From NCBI RefSeq assembly GCF_000688475.1, contig NZ_JIAN01000005.1:434001-498000 (forward strand): DNA of 64,000 bases. Direction: 5' to 3'. The stretch's first letter is position 1. Every line of letters begins with the position of its first letter. Source of the DNA: Cellulomonas sp. URHE0023 (GTDB taxonomy: Bacteria; Actinomycetota; Actinomycetes; Actinomycetales; Cellulomonadaceae). Below the pieces are notes generated by a model, which saw only the letters and a program-made list of their open reading frames with translations, searched no databases and was not told the DNA's origin. The translations under genes were made by a program, and so were the position numbers. Shown piece by piece: positions 12,058 to 22,498 of the stretch.

Positions 12058-13029
12058 ATGGTCGACGACGTGTCCACCCGGGTCGTCGTCACGGCGACGG
12101 CCGGTCCGCTCTCCGCGACGACCGCCGACGCGGTGCGGACCCTCGCACAGCGGGCTGCGGCGGTCGACGGCGTGGCCCCGCTCTCGGAACAGCCCTTGCT
12201 CTGGCTCACTGACGTCGAGGCTCCGGCGGTCCACCTGCAGGCGACCCTCGCGGGCTCGCTGGTGGGCTACGCGCAGCTGGACACCGGGTCGCAGACGCGC
12301 GTGAAGGCCGAGCTCGTGGTCGATCCTGCGCACCGTCGGACCGGCGTCGGGCGTGCGCTGCTGGCCCGGGCGACGACCGAGACACGGGTGGTCGACGGAC
12401 GCGAGCTCCGGGTGTGGGCGCACGGTGACCTGCCCGCAGCGCGCGCGTTCGCCCTCAGCGCGGGGATGGGCGTCGTCCGGGAGCTGCTCCAGATGCGCAT
12501 CGACCTGACCGCGCGCCCGTCACGCGAACCGACCCTCCCGCCCGGCGTCACCGTGCGGACCTTCCGGCCAGGTGCCGACGAGGACGCGTGGCGTCGGGTC
12601 AACTCCCGAGCGTTCGCGCACCACCCGGAGCAGGGCCGGATGACCTCGGCAGACCTGCACGCGCGCGAGGCCGAGGACTGGTTCGACCCCCAGGGGTTCC
12701 TGCTCGTGGAACGCGACGGGAAGCTGCTGGGCTCGGTGTGGACCAAGGTGCACCCGGCGGGCGAGCACGGTCCGGAGCGGGTCGGTGAGATCTACGTGGT
12801 CGGGGTGGACCCGGACGCTCAGGGCCTGGGACTCGGCCGCGCCCTGACGGCACTGGGCCTGGACCACCTGACCACGGTGGGTCTGACCGCCGCGATCCTG
12901 TACACCGACGCGGACAACACCGTCGCGGTGCACACCTACGAGCGAGCAGGCTTCGTCCGGGCGGGTGCCGACGTGATGTTCGGGCTCGATACCAAGAGTT
13001 CACCCAGGGATGTCACGATGGGCATATGA
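12058..13029 (+). CDS. mshD: Mycothiol synthase (tandem GNAT acetyltransferase)
   Basis: A 323-residue double GNAT protein catalysing the last step of mycothiol synthesis, acetylation of the cysteinyl amine of Cys-GlcN-Ins. The first GNAT half has [15 protein letters not shown]; the second has [22 protein letters not shown] followed by [18 protein letters not shown], the active half in MshD. Length fits the family (about 300-320). ATG at 12058 is preferred over a longer open frame because it begins the first GNAT fold. The stop overlaps the ppk start by ATGA, so mshD, ppk and the Nudix gene form one coupled operon. This gene alone marks the genome as actinobacterial. Confidence 0.94.
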   Translation: MVDDVSTRVVVTATAGPLSATTADAVRTLAQRAAAVDGVAPLSEQPLLWLTDVEAPAVHLQATLAGSLVGYAQLDTGSQTRVKAELVVDPAHRRTGVGRALLARATTETRVVDGRELRVWAHGDLPAARAFALSAGMGVVRELLQMRIDLTARPSREPTLPPGVTVRTFRPGADEDAWRRVNSRAFAHHPEQGRMTSADLHAREAEDWFDPQGFLLVERDGKLLGSVWTKVHPAGEHGPERVGEIYVVGVDPDAQGLGLGRALTALGLDHLTTVGLTAAILYTDADNTVAVHTYERAGFVRAGADVMFGLDTKSSPRDVTMGI

Positions 13030-15281
13030 CGGACCTGACCATGATCGACCCCGACCTCGCGGCGCACATCGCCGAGCACGTACGCCCTGCGGAGGTCCTC
13101 GAGGTCGACGAGGCCGCACTCGAGCTCGAGCCCCTCCCGGACGACCGGTTCCTGGATCGCGAGCTGTCGTGGCTGGCGTTCAACCAGCGGGTTCTCGAGC
13201 TCGCGGAGGATCCTGCCGTCCCGCTTCTCGAGCGTGTGCGGTTCCTGGCGATCTTCGCCTCGAACCTGGACGAGTTCTTCATGGTCCGCGTGGCCGGCCT
13301 CAAGCGCCGCATCGCCACCGGCATCGCGGTCACGGCAGCATCCGGCCTCTCACCGCGTCAGGTCCTCGAGTGCATCAGCGAGGAGGCGCACCGCCTGATG
13401 GCACGGCACGCTGCCGTGTTCGCGGAGCAGGTGCAGCCCGGGCTCGCGAGCGAGGGCATCACGCTGGTGCGCTGGGACGAGCTGGGCGAGTCCGAGCAGG
13501 AGCGGCTGCGCAAGTTCTTCCGCCGGCAGATCTTCCCCGTCCTGACGCCTCTCGCCGTGGACCCTGCTCACCCGTTCCCGTACATCTCGGGACTCTCCCT
13601 CAACCTCGCCGTCGTGGTGTCCAACCCCTCGACCGGCAAGGAGCACTTCGCCCGGGTCAAGGTTCCGCCGCTGCTCCCCCGGTTCATCGCGGTCGACGCA
13701 TCCGGCCGCCCGAGCGCGCCCGACGTCCAGGCCGCGAGCCTCGAACGCGGGCCCATGTCGTTCGTGCCGGTCGAGGACGTCATCTCCGAGCACCTCGACC
13801 AGCTGTTCCCCGGCATGGAGGTCCAGGAGCACCACACCTTCCGGGTCACGCGCAACGAGGACGTGGAGGTCGAGGAGGACGACGCCGAGAACCTCCTCAA
13901 GGCCATGGAGAAGGAGCTCCTGCGGCGCCGCTTCGGGCCGCCGGTCCGCCTCGAGATCGCGGACGGGATCAGCCCTCGCATCCGGAGCCTGCTCATCCGT
14001 GAGCTCGCCGTGGACGAGGAGGAGGTGTACGAGCTTCCCGCGCCCCTGGACCACACGGGCCTGCACCTCATCGCGGACCTGGACCGGGCCTCCTTGCAGT
14101 TCCCGCGCTTCGTGGCGTCGACCCCTCGCCAGCTCGCGGAGGTCGAGAGCGCGACGCCCGCGGACATGTTCGCCAAGATCCGCGAGCGCGACATCCTCCT
14201 GCACCACCCGTACGACTCGTTCTCGACGAGCGTCCAGACGTTCCTGCAGCAGGCCGCCGCTGACCCGCAGGTGCTCGCGATCAAGCAGACGCTCTACCGC
14301 ACGTCGGGTGACTCCCCGATCGTCGACGCCCTGATCGACGCCGCCGAGGCCGGTAAGCAGGTCCTTGCGCTGGTCGAGATCAAGGCGCGCTTCGACGAGC
14401 AGAACAACATCTCCTGGGCACGCAAGCTCGAGCAGGCGGGCGTCCACGTGGTCTACGGGATCGTCGGCCTCAAGACGCACTGCAAGCTGTCGCTGGTCGT
14501 TCGCCAGGAGGGTGAGGGACTGCGCCGTTACTGCCACATCGGCACCGGCAACTACAACCCGAAGACGGCGCGGCTGTACACGGACCACGGGCTGCTCACC
14601 AGCGACCTCGAGGTCGGTCAGGACCTGACGCGCCTGTTCAACCAGCTGTCCGGCTATGCGCCGAAGTCGCGGTTCCACCGGCTGCTCGTCGCGCCCCGGT
14701 CGGTGCGCAACGGGCTCATCGAGCGCATCGACCGAGAGGCCACGGCCGCCCGTGAGGGCCGGCCGGCGTGGATCAAGATCAAGGTCAACTCGATGGTCGA
14801 CGAGGCCGTCATCGACGCGCTCTACCGCGCGTCCCAGGCCGGTGTGCCGGTCGACCTGGTGATCCGTGGCATCTGCGCGCTCCGGCCTGGCGTGCCGGGC
14901 CTGTCGGAGACGGTGCGCGTCCGGTCGATCCTGGGGCGCTTCCTGGAGCACTCCCGCATCTTCGCGTTCGCCAACTCGAGCACCGGCGAGGACGCCACGT
15001 TCGAGGGGCCCGAGGTCTACATCGGCTCCGCCGACCTCATGCACCGCAACCTGGACCGCCGCGTGGAGACCCTCGTCCGGATCGCGGACGCCGACCAGGT
15101 CAGTGAGCTCATCGAGCTGCTCGACGAGTCGACCGATCCGGGCACCGCGTCGTGGCACCTGGACGCCGAGGGCGGTTGGGAGCGCCACCACATCGGTCCC
15201 GACGGCCCGCTCGTCGACCTGCAGGCCGCCCAGATCAGCCGGCAGCACCGGCTGCGGCGCAGGTCCGGCACCGGACGGTGA
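13026..15281 (+). CDS. ppk: Polyphosphate kinase 1 (RNA degradosome polyphosphate kinase type)
   Basis: A 751-residue enzyme reversibly building polyphosphate from ATP. It has an N-terminal domain with [15 protein letters not shown], then two phospholipase-D-like domains. The autophosphorylated His lies in GLKTHCK (H485, equivalent to H435 of E. coli), and the second conserved His in [10 protein letters not shown]. Length is slightly above the usual 690-720 because of about 40 acidic extra residues before DRELSW. The start overlaps mshD by four bases and the stop overlaps the next start (GTGA). The pit/DUF47 genes next door place this block in phosphate storage and uptake. Confidence 0.96.
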   Translation: MTDLTMIDPDLAAHIAEHVRPAEVLEVDEAALELEPLPDDRFLDRELSWLAFNQRVLELAEDPAVPLLERVRFLAIFASNLDEFFMVRVAGLKRRIATGIAVTAASGLSPRQVLECISEEAHRLMARHAAVFAEQVQPGLASEGITLVRWDELGESEQERLRKFFRRQIFPVLTPLAVDPAHPFPYISGLSLNLAVVVSNPSTGKEHFARVKVPPLLPRFIAVDASGRPSAPDVQAASLERGPMSFVPVEDVISEHLDQLFPGMEVQEHHTFRVTRNEDVEVEEDDAENLLKAMEKELLRRRFGPPVRLEIADGISPRIRSLLIRELAVDEEEVYELPAPLDHTGLHLIADLDRASLQFPRFVASTPRQLAEVESATPADMFAKIRERDILLHHPYDSFSTSVQTFLQQAAADPQVLAIKQTLYRTSGDSPIVDALIDAAEAGKQVLALVEIKARFDEQNNISWARKLEQAGVHVVYGIVGLKTHCKLSLVVRQEGEGLRRYCHIGTGNYNPKTARLYTDHGLLTSDLEVGQDLTRLFNQLSGYAPKSRFHRLLVAPRSVRNGLIERIDREATAAREGRPAWIKIKVNSMVDEAVIDALYRASQAGVPVDLVIRGICALRPGVPGLSETVRVRSILGRFLEHSRIFAFANSSTGEDATFEGPEVYIGSADLMHRNLDRRVETLVRIADADQVSELIELLDESTDPGTASWHLDAEGGWERHHIGPDGPLVDLQAAQISRQHRLRRRSGTGR

Positions 15282-16267
15282 GCCGCGCGCAGGCACAGGT
15301 GCGCGCACCGATGATCGTGGAGGCCGCCGGTGCGCTCGTCTGGCGTGTCCGCCAGGAGAGGCTCCAGGTCGCCCTCGTGCACCGGCCGCGGTACGGCGAC
15401 TGGTCCTGGCCCAAGGGCAAGGTGGACCCGGGTGAGACGGTCCTGGCGTGCGCCATCCGGGAGGTCGCCGAGGAGACCGGTCACGACGTCGTCCTCGGGA
15501 TGCCCCTGCCCGGTCTGGAGTACGGCCTGTCCGACGGACGTCGCAAACGCGTGCACTACTGGGCGGCGCAGGTGGCCGGCCGACCCGACGCCGCTGCCCT
15601 GCGCGCTCGCCCGCCGGCGCCACCCGTGTCTCCCAAGGAGATCGACCAGCTGCGCTGGTTCGACGCCGACGTCGCGTTCAAGCGCCTGACCCGCCCCGAC
15701 GACCAGCAGCCGCTCGACGAGCTCGTCGAGGCGTACGCCCGGGACCGGCTCGACACCCGCGCGGTCGTCGTCGTGCGGCACGGGACGGCACGGCGACGGG
15801 CGGACTGGAAGGGCACCGAGCTCGACCGCCCGCTCACGCCCGAGGGTCATCGGCAGGCGCGGGCGCTCGTCCCGATCCTGTCGACCTTCGGGGTGGGGCG
15901 CATGGTGACGAGCGCGTGGGCGAGGTGCATCAGCACGGTCGCGCCGTACGCCGAGGCCGCGCAGGTGGTACCGGAGGTGTCCGCGATCCTCACGGAGTCG
16001 CAGCACAGCACCTCACCCGCACGCGTCGCTGCTGAGGTCAGGACCCTCCTCGAGGCGCACGCCGACGTGGCCCTGTGCACCCACAGACCGGTGCTGCCCA
16101 CCGTGGTCGACGTCCTCGCGCAGCACGCGGGCCGGGAGATCGCCGACTCGCTGCCGATCGACGACCCGTTCCTGCACCCTGGCCAGGTCCTCGTCGCGCA
16201 CGTGGCGCAGACGCACAAGGGTCCGCGCGTCGTGGCGACCGAGACGCACCGGCCCCACGAGGCCTAG
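15278..16267 (+). CDS. Nudix hydrolase fused to a histidine-phosphatase domain (MutT1-like)
   Basis: A 329-residue fusion. Residues about 12-150 are Nudix with a full box ([22 protein letters not shown] pattern: G-x5-E-x7-REVAEETG). Residues about 165-325 are a phosphoglycerate-mutase-type phosphatase with VVVRHGTA. This matches mycobacterial MutT1, which converts 8-oxo-dGTP stepwise to the monophosphate and also hydrolyses diadenosine polyphosphates. The second catalytic His region is [12 protein letters not shown] at 15278 overlaps the ppk stop (GTGA); an ATG at 15311 is an alternative. The stop shares the bases CTAG with the stop of the convergent pit gene. Confidence 0.92.
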   Translation: MSRAQAQVRAPMIVEAAGALVWRVRQERLQVALVHRPRYGDWSWPKGKVDPGETVLACAIREVAEETGHDVVLGMPLPGLEYGLSDGRRKRVHYWAAQVAGRPDAAALRARPPAPPVSPKEIDQLRWFDADVAFKRLTRPDDQQPLDELVEAYARDRLDTRAVVVVRHGTARRRADWKGTELDRPLTPEGHRQARALVPILSTFGVGRMVTSAWARCISTVAPYAEAAQVVPEVSAILTESQHSTSPARVAAEVRTLLEAHADVALCTHRPVLPTVVDVLAQHAGREIADSLPIDDPFLHPGQVLVAHVAQTHKGPRVVATETHRPHEA

Positions 16268-17280
16268 CGGTTCACGATCCCCAGCAGGATCGGGTTCAGG
16301 ATCCAGTAGCAGATCGCCGCGACGAAGGCTGCCGCCGGGATGGTCAGCACCCACGCGTAGGCGATGTTCTTCGCGACGCCCCAGCGGACCGCCGAGACGC
16401 GCTTCGTCGCGCCGACACCCATGATCGCGGACGTGATCGTATGGGTCGTGGAGACGGGTGCGTGGAACCAGTACGCGCTGCCGTACAGGACGAGGGACGC
16501 GACCGACTCGGCCACGAAGCCGCGGGCCGGGTCGAGCTCGATGATCTTGCGGCCGAGCGTGCGCATGATGCGCCAGCCACCCGAGTAGGTGCCCAGCGAG
16601 ATCGCCAGGGCTGAGGACAGCTTGACCCACAGCGGGATCTCGGAGCCGGTGTGGAAACCGCCCGCGACGAGCGCGAGGACGATGATGCCCATGGTCTTCT
16701 GGGCGTCCTGCAGACCGTGGCCGAGCGACATGGCCGCGGCGGACGCCGTCTGCGCCAGCCGGAACCGGCGCTGCGTGCGGGCGGGTGCACGGTTCCGCAC
16801 GATCCAGAGCACCAGGACCATGAGCACGAACGCGCCGAAGAACCCGATCAACGGGGAGAACACCATCGGCAGGACGACCTTGTCCCAGATCGCGTCCCAG
16901 TGCACCGTCACGCTGGACGCCAGGCCGACTCCGGTCAGGGCGCCGATGATCGCGTGCGTCGAGGAGGACGGCAGTCCCAGGCGCCACGTGATGAGGTTCC
17001 ACGCGATGGCGCCGACGAGCGCCGACAGGACGATGATCAGGCCCTCTTCGGCGCTGACGCCGCCGATGCTGATGATGTCCTCGGCGATGGTCGTCGCCAC
17101 GTTGGTGCCCAGGAGCGCACCGAGGAGGTTGAAGAACGCGGCCATGAGCAGCGCGACGCGCGGCGTGAGGGCTCGCGTGGAGACCGAGGTCGCGATCGCG
17201 TTGGCGGCGTCGTGGAAGCCGTTGGTGTAGTCGAAGCCGAGCGCGAACACCACGACGATGATGACGAGCGCGAGTTCCAC
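16264..17280 (-). CDS. pit: Low-affinity inorganic phosphate transporter, PiT family
   Basis: A 338-residue phosphate permease with about ten helices. The family signature GFDYTNGFHDAANAIATSVSTRAL is visible at residues about 14-37, and its inverted-repeat counterpart is GVGATKRVSAVRWGVAKNI near the C-terminus. It takes up phosphate as a metal-phosphate complex driven by protons. The start is GTG at 17280, five bases after the stop of the DUF47 gene, so the two form an operon. Position beside ppk suggests phosphate taken up here feeds polyphosphate storage. Confidence 0.94.
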   Translation of the reverse strand: MELALVIIVVVFALGFDYTNGFHDAANAIATSVSTRALTPRVALLMAAFFNLLGALLGTNVATTIAEDIISIGGVSAEEGLIIVLSALVGAIAWNLITWRLGLPSSSTHAIIGALTGVGLASSVTVHWDAIWDKVVLPMVFSPLIGFFGAFVLMVLVLWIVRNRAPARTQRRFRLAQTASAAAMSLGHGLQDAQKTMGIIVLALVAGGFHTGSEIPLWVKLSSALAISLGTYSGGWRIMRTLGRKIIELDPARGFVAESVASLVLYGSAYWFHAPVSTTHTITSAIMGVGATKRVSAVRWGVAKNIAYAWVLTIPAAAFVAAICYWILNPILLGIVNR

Positions 17281-17285
17281 CGCGG

Positions 17286-17906
17286 TCAGGACTCCTTGAG
17301 CGCGATGGTCTCGACGGTGTTCGCCACCTTCTCGAACGCGTCAGCCGCGTCCTCGAGCCGCTCGACGATCTCCTTGATCTTCATCAGGTGGATCGGGTCG
17401 GTGATCTCGTCGAACATCTGGGCGAGCAGCTTGCGGTGGATCTTGTCGGCCTGGTTCTCGAGGCGGTTGACCTCGACCCAGTACTCGGACAGCGAGTCCA
17501 TGGACCGCAGCCGCGGCATGGCCTCGGCGGTCAGCTCCGCGGCGCGCTGCAGCACCTGGACCTGGTCGGAGACCCGTGCCGGCAGGTCGTCCACCTTGTA
17601 GAGGACGATCAGGTCGGCGGCTTCCTCCATGAAGTCCATGCAGTCGTCCAGGCTCGACGCGAGCATGTAGATGTCGTCGCGGTCGAAGGGCGTCACGAAG
17701 GTCGAGTTGAGACGCCGCATGATCAGGTGCGTCGCCTCGTCGGCCTCGTGCTCCGCGTCTGCGATGCGCTTGCCGATCTCCTTGCGGTTCGGGCGGTCTG
17801 CACCGAGCATCTCGCCGAGCAGGTTCGCTCCGGTGACGAGGTGCGTCGCCTGAGCGGCGAAGAGGTCGAAGAATGTGGTGTCGCGCGGTGTGAGGCGCAG
17901 GCGCAC
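17286..17906 (-). CDS. DUF47/PhoU-like phosphate transport regulator
   Basis: A 206-residue all-helical protein of the DUF47 (PhoU-like, Pit accessory) family, beginning RLTPRDTTFFDLFAAQA, with the metal-binding-type E/D helices DAEHEADEATHLIMRRLNSTFVTPFDRDDIY. Such proteins pair with Pit transporters and modulate them; loss of partners can make Pit toxic. The start is GTG at 17906 with GGAG seven bases upstream. It is the first gene of the pit operon. Confidence 0.93.
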   Translation of the reverse strand: MRLRLTPRDTTFFDLFAAQATHLVTGANLLGEMLGADRPNRKEIGKRIADAEHEADEATHLIMRRLNSTFVTPFDRDDIYMLASSLDDCMDFMEEAADLIVLYKVDDLPARVSDQVQVLQRAAELTAEAMPRLRSMDSLSEYWVEVNRLENQADKIHRKLLAQMFDEITDPIHLMKIKEIVERLEDAADAFEKVANTVETIALKES

Positions 17907-18261
17907 GGCGGGCTCCGTCGAGGGGGGAGGAGGACGGGGATCAGGCTAGGTCACGGGTAGTGGAATGCCTAACGCGCGACGACGCGCGCATGGACACATG
18001 GTGACAGGCAGATGACCTCTGCGGATCCACTCCCAGGGCCTGGCATGCGCTGGGCGCAAACGACGCCGGGCCGCGGAGCGCCTCTCGGCGCGGGGCCGCT
18101 CGAAGCGGCTTGAGATGGAGCCCGGGGCTACCGCGACCCGACGTCGCTCCTCATTCTAGTCCCGCGCTTCCCCTGCTTCCACGTCACCGGGCTCAGCGGA
18201 GAGCGGAATCAGCGGGCCTCGCGGGGCAGGAAAGTGCTCGTGGCGTGCAGCGATGCCACCT
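17907..18261. other. 355-base intergenic stretch upstream of DUF47-pit
   Basis: No gene seen. It should contain the promoter of the DUF47-pit pair, but no clear -35/-10 pair or PhoP-type direct repeat was found. Two hairpins are present: CGCGCG-ACGA-CGCGCG near 17972-17987, and GCCGCT-CGA-AGCGGC at 18095-18109 followed by TTGAG. The second sits where transcripts of the minus-strand gene at 18262 would end. Confidence 0.5.
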
Positions 18262-18903
18262 CTACTCGAGCTTGTCCGCGCGCCAGAGGGATGCAGCACG
18301 ACCGAGCTCCTCAGCCGTCCGGACCAACGACGCCGCGCCGCGCGTGAGGCGGGTCGCGCCGGGCGGGTCGAGCTCGTCGAGGTGGTCGGCGTCGAACGCG
18401 GCGCCCGTGGCAAGCACCTGGCAGAAGGCCGCCGCACGCTCCAGAGCGACCGCGAGATCACCCGAATAGACGCCTGAGAGCACGGCGTCCGCGACCGCGC
18501 GCACGTCTGCCGGACCGGGCGCGTCCGCTACCCCTGCGACGGCATCCTGCACGGGAGCGGCCGCGACGCCGAGCCGATAGCGGTCCGCGACCGTCTCCGG
18601 GTCTCGGCGCACCCACTCGCGCAGCACGTACAGCCGCCAGAGCGCGCCCGGCAGCGTGTCCGCAGGGCTGTCCGACCAGAGGCCGGCAACCACGTCGAGG
18701 CCCTCGTTCTCGACGAGCGAGACGAGCCGCGCCACGACGTCGGGGTCGGTGTTCGCGCGCCCGTGCCGCACGAGCGCCGCCGCCGTCGTGTGGGCGATCT
18801 CGTTGCGCGTCGCGGGGTCGTACCCACCGGGCAGCTCGCCGGCCGCCGCAGGGTCGAGCATCGCGGGCCGGCGGGGGCGCCGTGCGCCGGAGGTCGAGTC
18901 CAT
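18262..18903 (-). CDS. Conserved hypothetical helical protein
   Basis: A 213-residue protein I cannot assign. It is mostly helical, with GYDPATRNEIAHTTAAALV near the start and a conserved-looking LPGALWRLYVLREWVRRDPE in the middle. No signal peptide or membrane helix. Some actinobacterial relatives carry the database label 'DNA-directed RNA polymerase subunit beta', but nothing here supports that. ATG at 18903 is chosen; in-frame starts at 18924 and further upstream (to 19020) would add a poorly structured basic extension. Unknown function. Confidence 0.72.
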   Translation of the reverse strand: MDSTSGARRPRRPAMLDPAAAGELPGGYDPATRNEIAHTTAAALVRHGRANTDPDVVARLVSLVENEGLDVVAGLWSDSPADTLPGALWRLYVLREWVRRDPETVADRYRLGVAAAPVQDAVAGVADAPGPADVRAVADAVLSGVYSGDLAVALERAAAFCQVLATGAAFDADHLDELDPPGATRLTRGAASLVRTAEELGRAASLWRADKLE

Positions 18904-19070
18904 CGGACGATGATGCCCCGCCATCGCGTGCACGGCCAGCACGTCGCCGCCTCGTCGCGTCACACTCGCCGCATCCTCCCGCACGTCCGACGACGTGCGG
19001 CGGACGCTCCCCGGGGCCAAGGTGGAGGCAGATCCGGGGGCTCCACCCGGCGACCGGGGAGGTCAGGAAC

Positions 19071-20543
19071 ATGTCGCACGCATCGATGCCACCGACCGGC
19101 GAGGCCGGACCAAGCCCCTACAAGAACAAGGCGATCGGCCTGGCCATCGCGGCGGCGGTCGGCGGCTTCCTGTTCGGCTTCGACAGCTCGGTCATCAACG
19201 GCGCGGTCGACGCCATCCAGGAGGACTTCGGGATCGGCTCGTCGCTCACCGGGTTCGTCGTCGCGGTCGCCCTGCTCGGCTGCGCGTTCGGCGCGTGGCT
19301 CGGCGGCAAGCTGGCCGACAAGTTCGGCCGCACCCGCGTCATGCTGGTCGGCGCGATCCTGTTCTTCGTCTCGTCCATCCTGTCCGGCCTCGCCACCGGA
19401 GTCTGGGACCTGATCCTGTGGCGCGTGCTCGCGGGCATCGGCATCGGCATCGCCTCCGTGATCGCGCCGGCCTACATCGCAGAGATCGCGCCGGCGGCCA
19501 TGCGCGGACGGCTGGGCTCGCTCCAGCAGCTCGCCATCACGCTCGGTATCTTCGCCGCCCTGCTGTCCGACCAGCTGCTGCAGGGCGCGGCCGGCGGCGC
19601 GTCCGAGACGCTCTGGCTGGGCCTCGAGGCGTGGCGCTGGATGTTCATGGTCGCGGCCATCCCGGCCGCCGTGTACGGATACCTGTCCCTGCGGATCCCC
19701 GAGTCGCCGCGCTACCTCATCGCCACCGGTCGCCGCGAGCAGGCCAAGACCGTCCTGGCGTCGACCCTCGGCGAGGGAGCCGACGTCGAGGACCACGTGG
19801 TCCAGATCGAGCACACGATCGCCACGGACAAGAAGCTCGAGGCTCAGGCCAGCCTGCGGGGGCCCCGGTTCGGGCTGCTCCCCGTGGTGTGGGTCGGCAT
19901 CCTGCTGTCGGTGTTCCAGCAGTTCGTGGGCATCAACGTGATCTTCTACTACTCGACCACGCTGTGGCAGGCCGTCGGGTTCGAGGAGAGCGACTCGTTC
20001 CTGTTCTCGACCATCACGTCGGTCACCAACGTGCTCGTCACCTTCATCGCGATCGCACTCATCGACAAGGTGGGTCGCCGACCTCTGCTGCTCACAGGTT
20101 CCGTCGGCATGGCCGTGACCCTGGGCGTCATGTCCTTGGCCTTCACCCAGGCCTCGGGATCAGGCGACGACATCACGCTCCCCGAGCCGTGGGGCGTCAT
20201 CGCGCTGATCGCCGCCAACCTGTTCGTGGTCTTCTTCGGCGCCACCTGGGGCCCGCTCGTCTGGGTGCTCCTGGGCGAGATGTTCCCCAACCGCATCCGC
20301 GCGGCGGCGCTCGGCCTCGCCGCGGCGGCCCAGTGGATCGCCAACTTCGCGATCACCGTGACGTTCCCGCCGCTGCTCGACCGGTTCGGGGCATCGATCC
20401 CGTACCTGATGTATGCGATATTCGCTGCACTCTCCTTCCTGTTCACCTTGTGGAAGGTGCCCGAGACCAAGGGCATCGAGCTCGAGGACATGGAGGGCGT
20501 CAAGGTCGACCGCTCCCGACGAGGAACGGCCGCATCCGCCTGA
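19071..20543 (+). CDS. Sugar porter of the major facilitator superfamily
   Basis: A 490-residue, 12-helix MFS sugar porter (XylE/GalP/AraE type) taking up monosaccharides with protons. Seen: GGFLFGFDSSVINGA in helix 1, the loop motif GKLADKFGRTR, RVLAGIGIGIASVIAPAYIAEIAPAAMRG, PESPRYLIATGR at the central loop, QQFVGINVIFYYS, and PETKGIELEDME at the end. All are sugar-porter signatures. ATG at 19071 follows GGGGAGGTCAGGAAC. The exact sugar cannot be read. A hairpin at 20556-20580 lies just after the stop. Confidence 0.94.
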   Translation: MSHASMPPTGEAGPSPYKNKAIGLAIAAAVGGFLFGFDSSVINGAVDAIQEDFGIGSSLTGFVVAVALLGCAFGAWLGGKLADKFGRTRVMLVGAILFFVSSILSGLATGVWDLILWRVLAGIGIGIASVIAPAYIAEIAPAAMRGRLGSLQQLAITLGIFAALLSDQLLQGAAGGASETLWLGLEAWRWMFMVAAIPAAVYGYLSLRIPESPRYLIATGRREQAKTVLASTLGEGADVEDHVVQIEHTIATDKKLEAQASLRGPRFGLLPVVWVGILLSVFQQFVGINVIFYYSTTLWQAVGFEESDSFLFSTITSVTNVLVTFIAIALIDKVGRRPLLLTGSVGMAVTLGVMSLAFTQASGSGDDITLPEPWGVIALIAANLFVVFFGATWGPLVWVLLGEMFPNRIRAAALGLAAAAQWIANFAITVTFPPLLDRFGASIPYLMYAIFAALSFLFTLWKVPETKGIELEDMEGVKVDRSRRGTAASA

Positions 20544-20555
20544 CGGGGATGCGAT

Positions 20556-20580
20556 CCGTCGTCGGGACGGTCCACGACGG
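20556..20580 (+). terminator. Hairpin after the sugar porter
   Basis: Stem CCGTCGT / ACGACGG with an 11-base loop lies 13 bases after the stop codon. It has no T-run, so it is a moderate terminator candidate. Confidence 0.45.
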
Positions 20581-20695
20581 CGCGGTGCGGACCTCCCGGT
20601 CCCGCCGCGCCGTTCGTCTGCCCGCGGCCGCGCCGCGCCGGATGCAGGCCGATGACCGCGAGCTCCGCACGGACGGGAACAAACGAACATCTCAG

Positions 20696-20708
20696 TTGCT
20701 TAGAGCAA
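20696..20708. promoter_or_regulatory. Palindromic operator candidate upstream of the DHA2 exporter
   Basis: The perfect inverted repeat TTGCT-TAG-AGCAA sits in an A/T-rich island (about 20690-20730) that stands out in this GC-rich DNA. It is followed by TATAC, which could be a -10 element. It lies 107 bases before the exporter start. Size and symmetry suit a MarR- or TetR-family dimer; the MarR protein encoded at 22541-22993 is the obvious candidate, but this is inference. Confidence 0.42.
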
Positions 20709-20814
20709 ATGTCGATATACGGTTGTACCGAGCACACAGTTCGACGCGTCGCGCGAGCGATCGAGAGGCCCACGACGCCCCGGGTCCGCACCCCGTCGAA
20801 AGAAAGAACGAGAG

Positions 20815-22485
20815 ATGTCCGCGACACGCACCCAGCCCGCCACGACGGCAGAGCACGACGCCGCCCCGACCATGACGCGCCGCGAGGTGCTGGAGTCGCT
20901 CTCCGGGATCCTTCTCGGCATGTTCGTCTCGATCCTGGCGACGAGCGTCGTCTCCTCCTCGCTCCCGCGGATCATCTCCGACCTCGGCGGCTCCCAGTCC
21001 GCGTTCACGTGGGTGGTCACCGCGACGCTGCTGACCACGACGATCTCCACGCCGATCTGGGGCAAGCTCGCCGACCAGGTCGACCGCAAGCTGCTGATCC
21101 AGCTGGCGCTCGTGATCTCGGTCGCGTCGTCGGCACTGGCCGGGCTGTCGCACAGCACCGAGATGCTCATCGGCATGCGCGCACTGCAGGGCATCGGCGC
21201 CGGCGGCCTGACCGCGCTGGGCACCGTCCTGATCGCCGACATCATCAGCCCGCGCGAGCGCGGCAAGTACATGGGCCTCATGGGCGCCGTGATGGGCCTC
21301 GGCATGGTCGGCGGACCCCTGCTCGGTGGCGTGATCACCGACGGACCCGGATGGCGCTGGAACTTCTTCGTCGGACTGCCCGTCGCGGTCGCCGCCATCG
21401 TCGTGCTGCAGCGCACGCTGCACCTGCCGAAGCGCGTCAAGCGCGCCGTCAGGATCGACTACCTGGGAGCCACGCTGCTGTCCATCGGCATCGCGCTGCT
21501 GCTCCTGTGGATCACGTTCGCCGACAGCTCGTTCGCGTGGGCCTCCTGGCAGACGCTCGCGATGGTCGGCGGCTCGGTCCTCGCCCTCGGGCTGGCCGTC
21601 TGGGCCGAGACCCGCGCCGCCGAGCCGATCATCCCGCTGCACCTGTTCAAGAACCGCACGCTGGTCATGGCCGTGATCGCGAGCATCTCCGTGGGCGTCG
21701 CCCTGTTCGGCACGTCGGTGTTCCTCAGCCAGTACATGCAGCTGGCGCGTGACAAGACGCCGACCCAGTCCGGCCTGCTCACCATCCCGATGATCGTCGG
21801 CCTGCTCGTCTCCTCGACGGTCTCTGGCCAGATCATCAGCCGCACCGGCCGCTACAAGAAGTTCATGATCGCCGGCGCCATCCTGCTCACCGGCGGCATG
21901 ACGCTCATGGGCACCATCGACTACGACACGAGCTTCACCCTGGTCAGCGCGTACCTGGTGGTCATCGGGCTCGGCGTCGGCATGCTCATGCAGAACCTCG
22001 TCCTGGCCGTCCAGAACACCCTGGACATCACGGAGGTCGGCTCCGGCACGGCTACCGTGGCGTTCTTCCGGACGCTCGGCGGCGCGCTCGGCGTCTCGGT
22101 GCTCGGCGCCGTCCTGGGCAACAAGGTGACCAGCCTCATGATCAGCGGTCTGGCCAGCGCCGGGATCGACCCGTCGCTCATGGGCGGCGGCGACGCACTG
22201 CCCGACCTGTCGACCCTGCCCGACAACATCCGCGTGATCGTGGAGCAGTCGTTCGGGACGGCGATCGCCGAGCTGTTCCTGGTCGCCGCACCGATCGCGC
22301 TGGTGTCCCTGGTCGCGGTGCTGTTCCTCAAGGAGGTGCCGCTCGGCACCCGCTCGGGGATCGAGCAGCTCCTCGAGGCACAGGGCGGACTGCCGGAGCG
22401 TGACGCGTCGAGCCCGTCGACCCTGGACGAGGAGCTCGACGAGCTGACGCAGGACTCGCTCGAGTCGCGGGGCTCTGCGAGGTAG
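20815..22485 (+). CDS. DHA2-family (EmrB/QacA) multidrug MFS exporter
   Basis: A 556-residue, 14-helix proton antiporter. Motif A appears as GKLADQVDRK, motif C (antiporter) as GPLLGGVI after MGLGMVGG, and IWGKLADQ follows helix 2. The helix 1 region LESLSGILLGMFVSILATSVVSSSLPRI is typical of actinobacterial DHA2 proteins. It exports drugs or toxic metabolites. The start ATG at 20815 follows AAAGAAAGAACGAGAG. It is convergent with a MarR gene and separated from it by a strong terminator. Confidence 0.95.
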   Translation: MSATRTQPATTAEHDAAPTMTRREVLESLSGILLGMFVSILATSVVSSSLPRIISDLGGSQSAFTWVVTATLLTTTISTPIWGKLADQVDRKLLIQLALVISVASSALAGLSHSTEMLIGMRALQGIGAGGLTALGTVLIADIISPRERGKYMGLMGAVMGLGMVGGPLLGGVITDGPGWRWNFFVGLPVAVAAIVVLQRTLHLPKRVKRAVRIDYLGATLLSIGIALLLLWITFADSSFAWASWQTLAMVGGSVLALGLAVWAETRAAEPIIPLHLFKNRTLVMAVIASISVGVALFGTSVFLSQYMQLARDKTPTQSGLLTIPMIVGLLVSSTVSGQIISRTGRYKKFMIAGAILLTGGMTLMGTIDYDTSFTLVSAYLVVIGLGVGMLMQNLVLAVQNTLDITEVGSGTATVAFFRTLGGALGVSVLGAVLGNKVTSLMISGLASAGIDPSLMGGGDALPDLSTLPDNIRVIVEQSFGTAIAELFLVAAPIALVSLVAVLFLKEVPLGTRSGIEQLLEAQGGLPERDASSPSTLDEELDELTQDSLESRGSAR

Positions 22486-22498
22486 GCCAAGGTATCGG

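Noticed and set aside
13350-15623. A 757-codon minus-strand frame across ppk
   Set aside because: Antisense shadow of a clear polyphosphate kinase; composition is low-complexity and no motif is seen.
17907-18110. Pho-box-like repeats upstream of DUF47-pit
   Set aside because: No pair of GTTCACC-type repeats was found; only loose matches such as GGTGAC/GATGAC.
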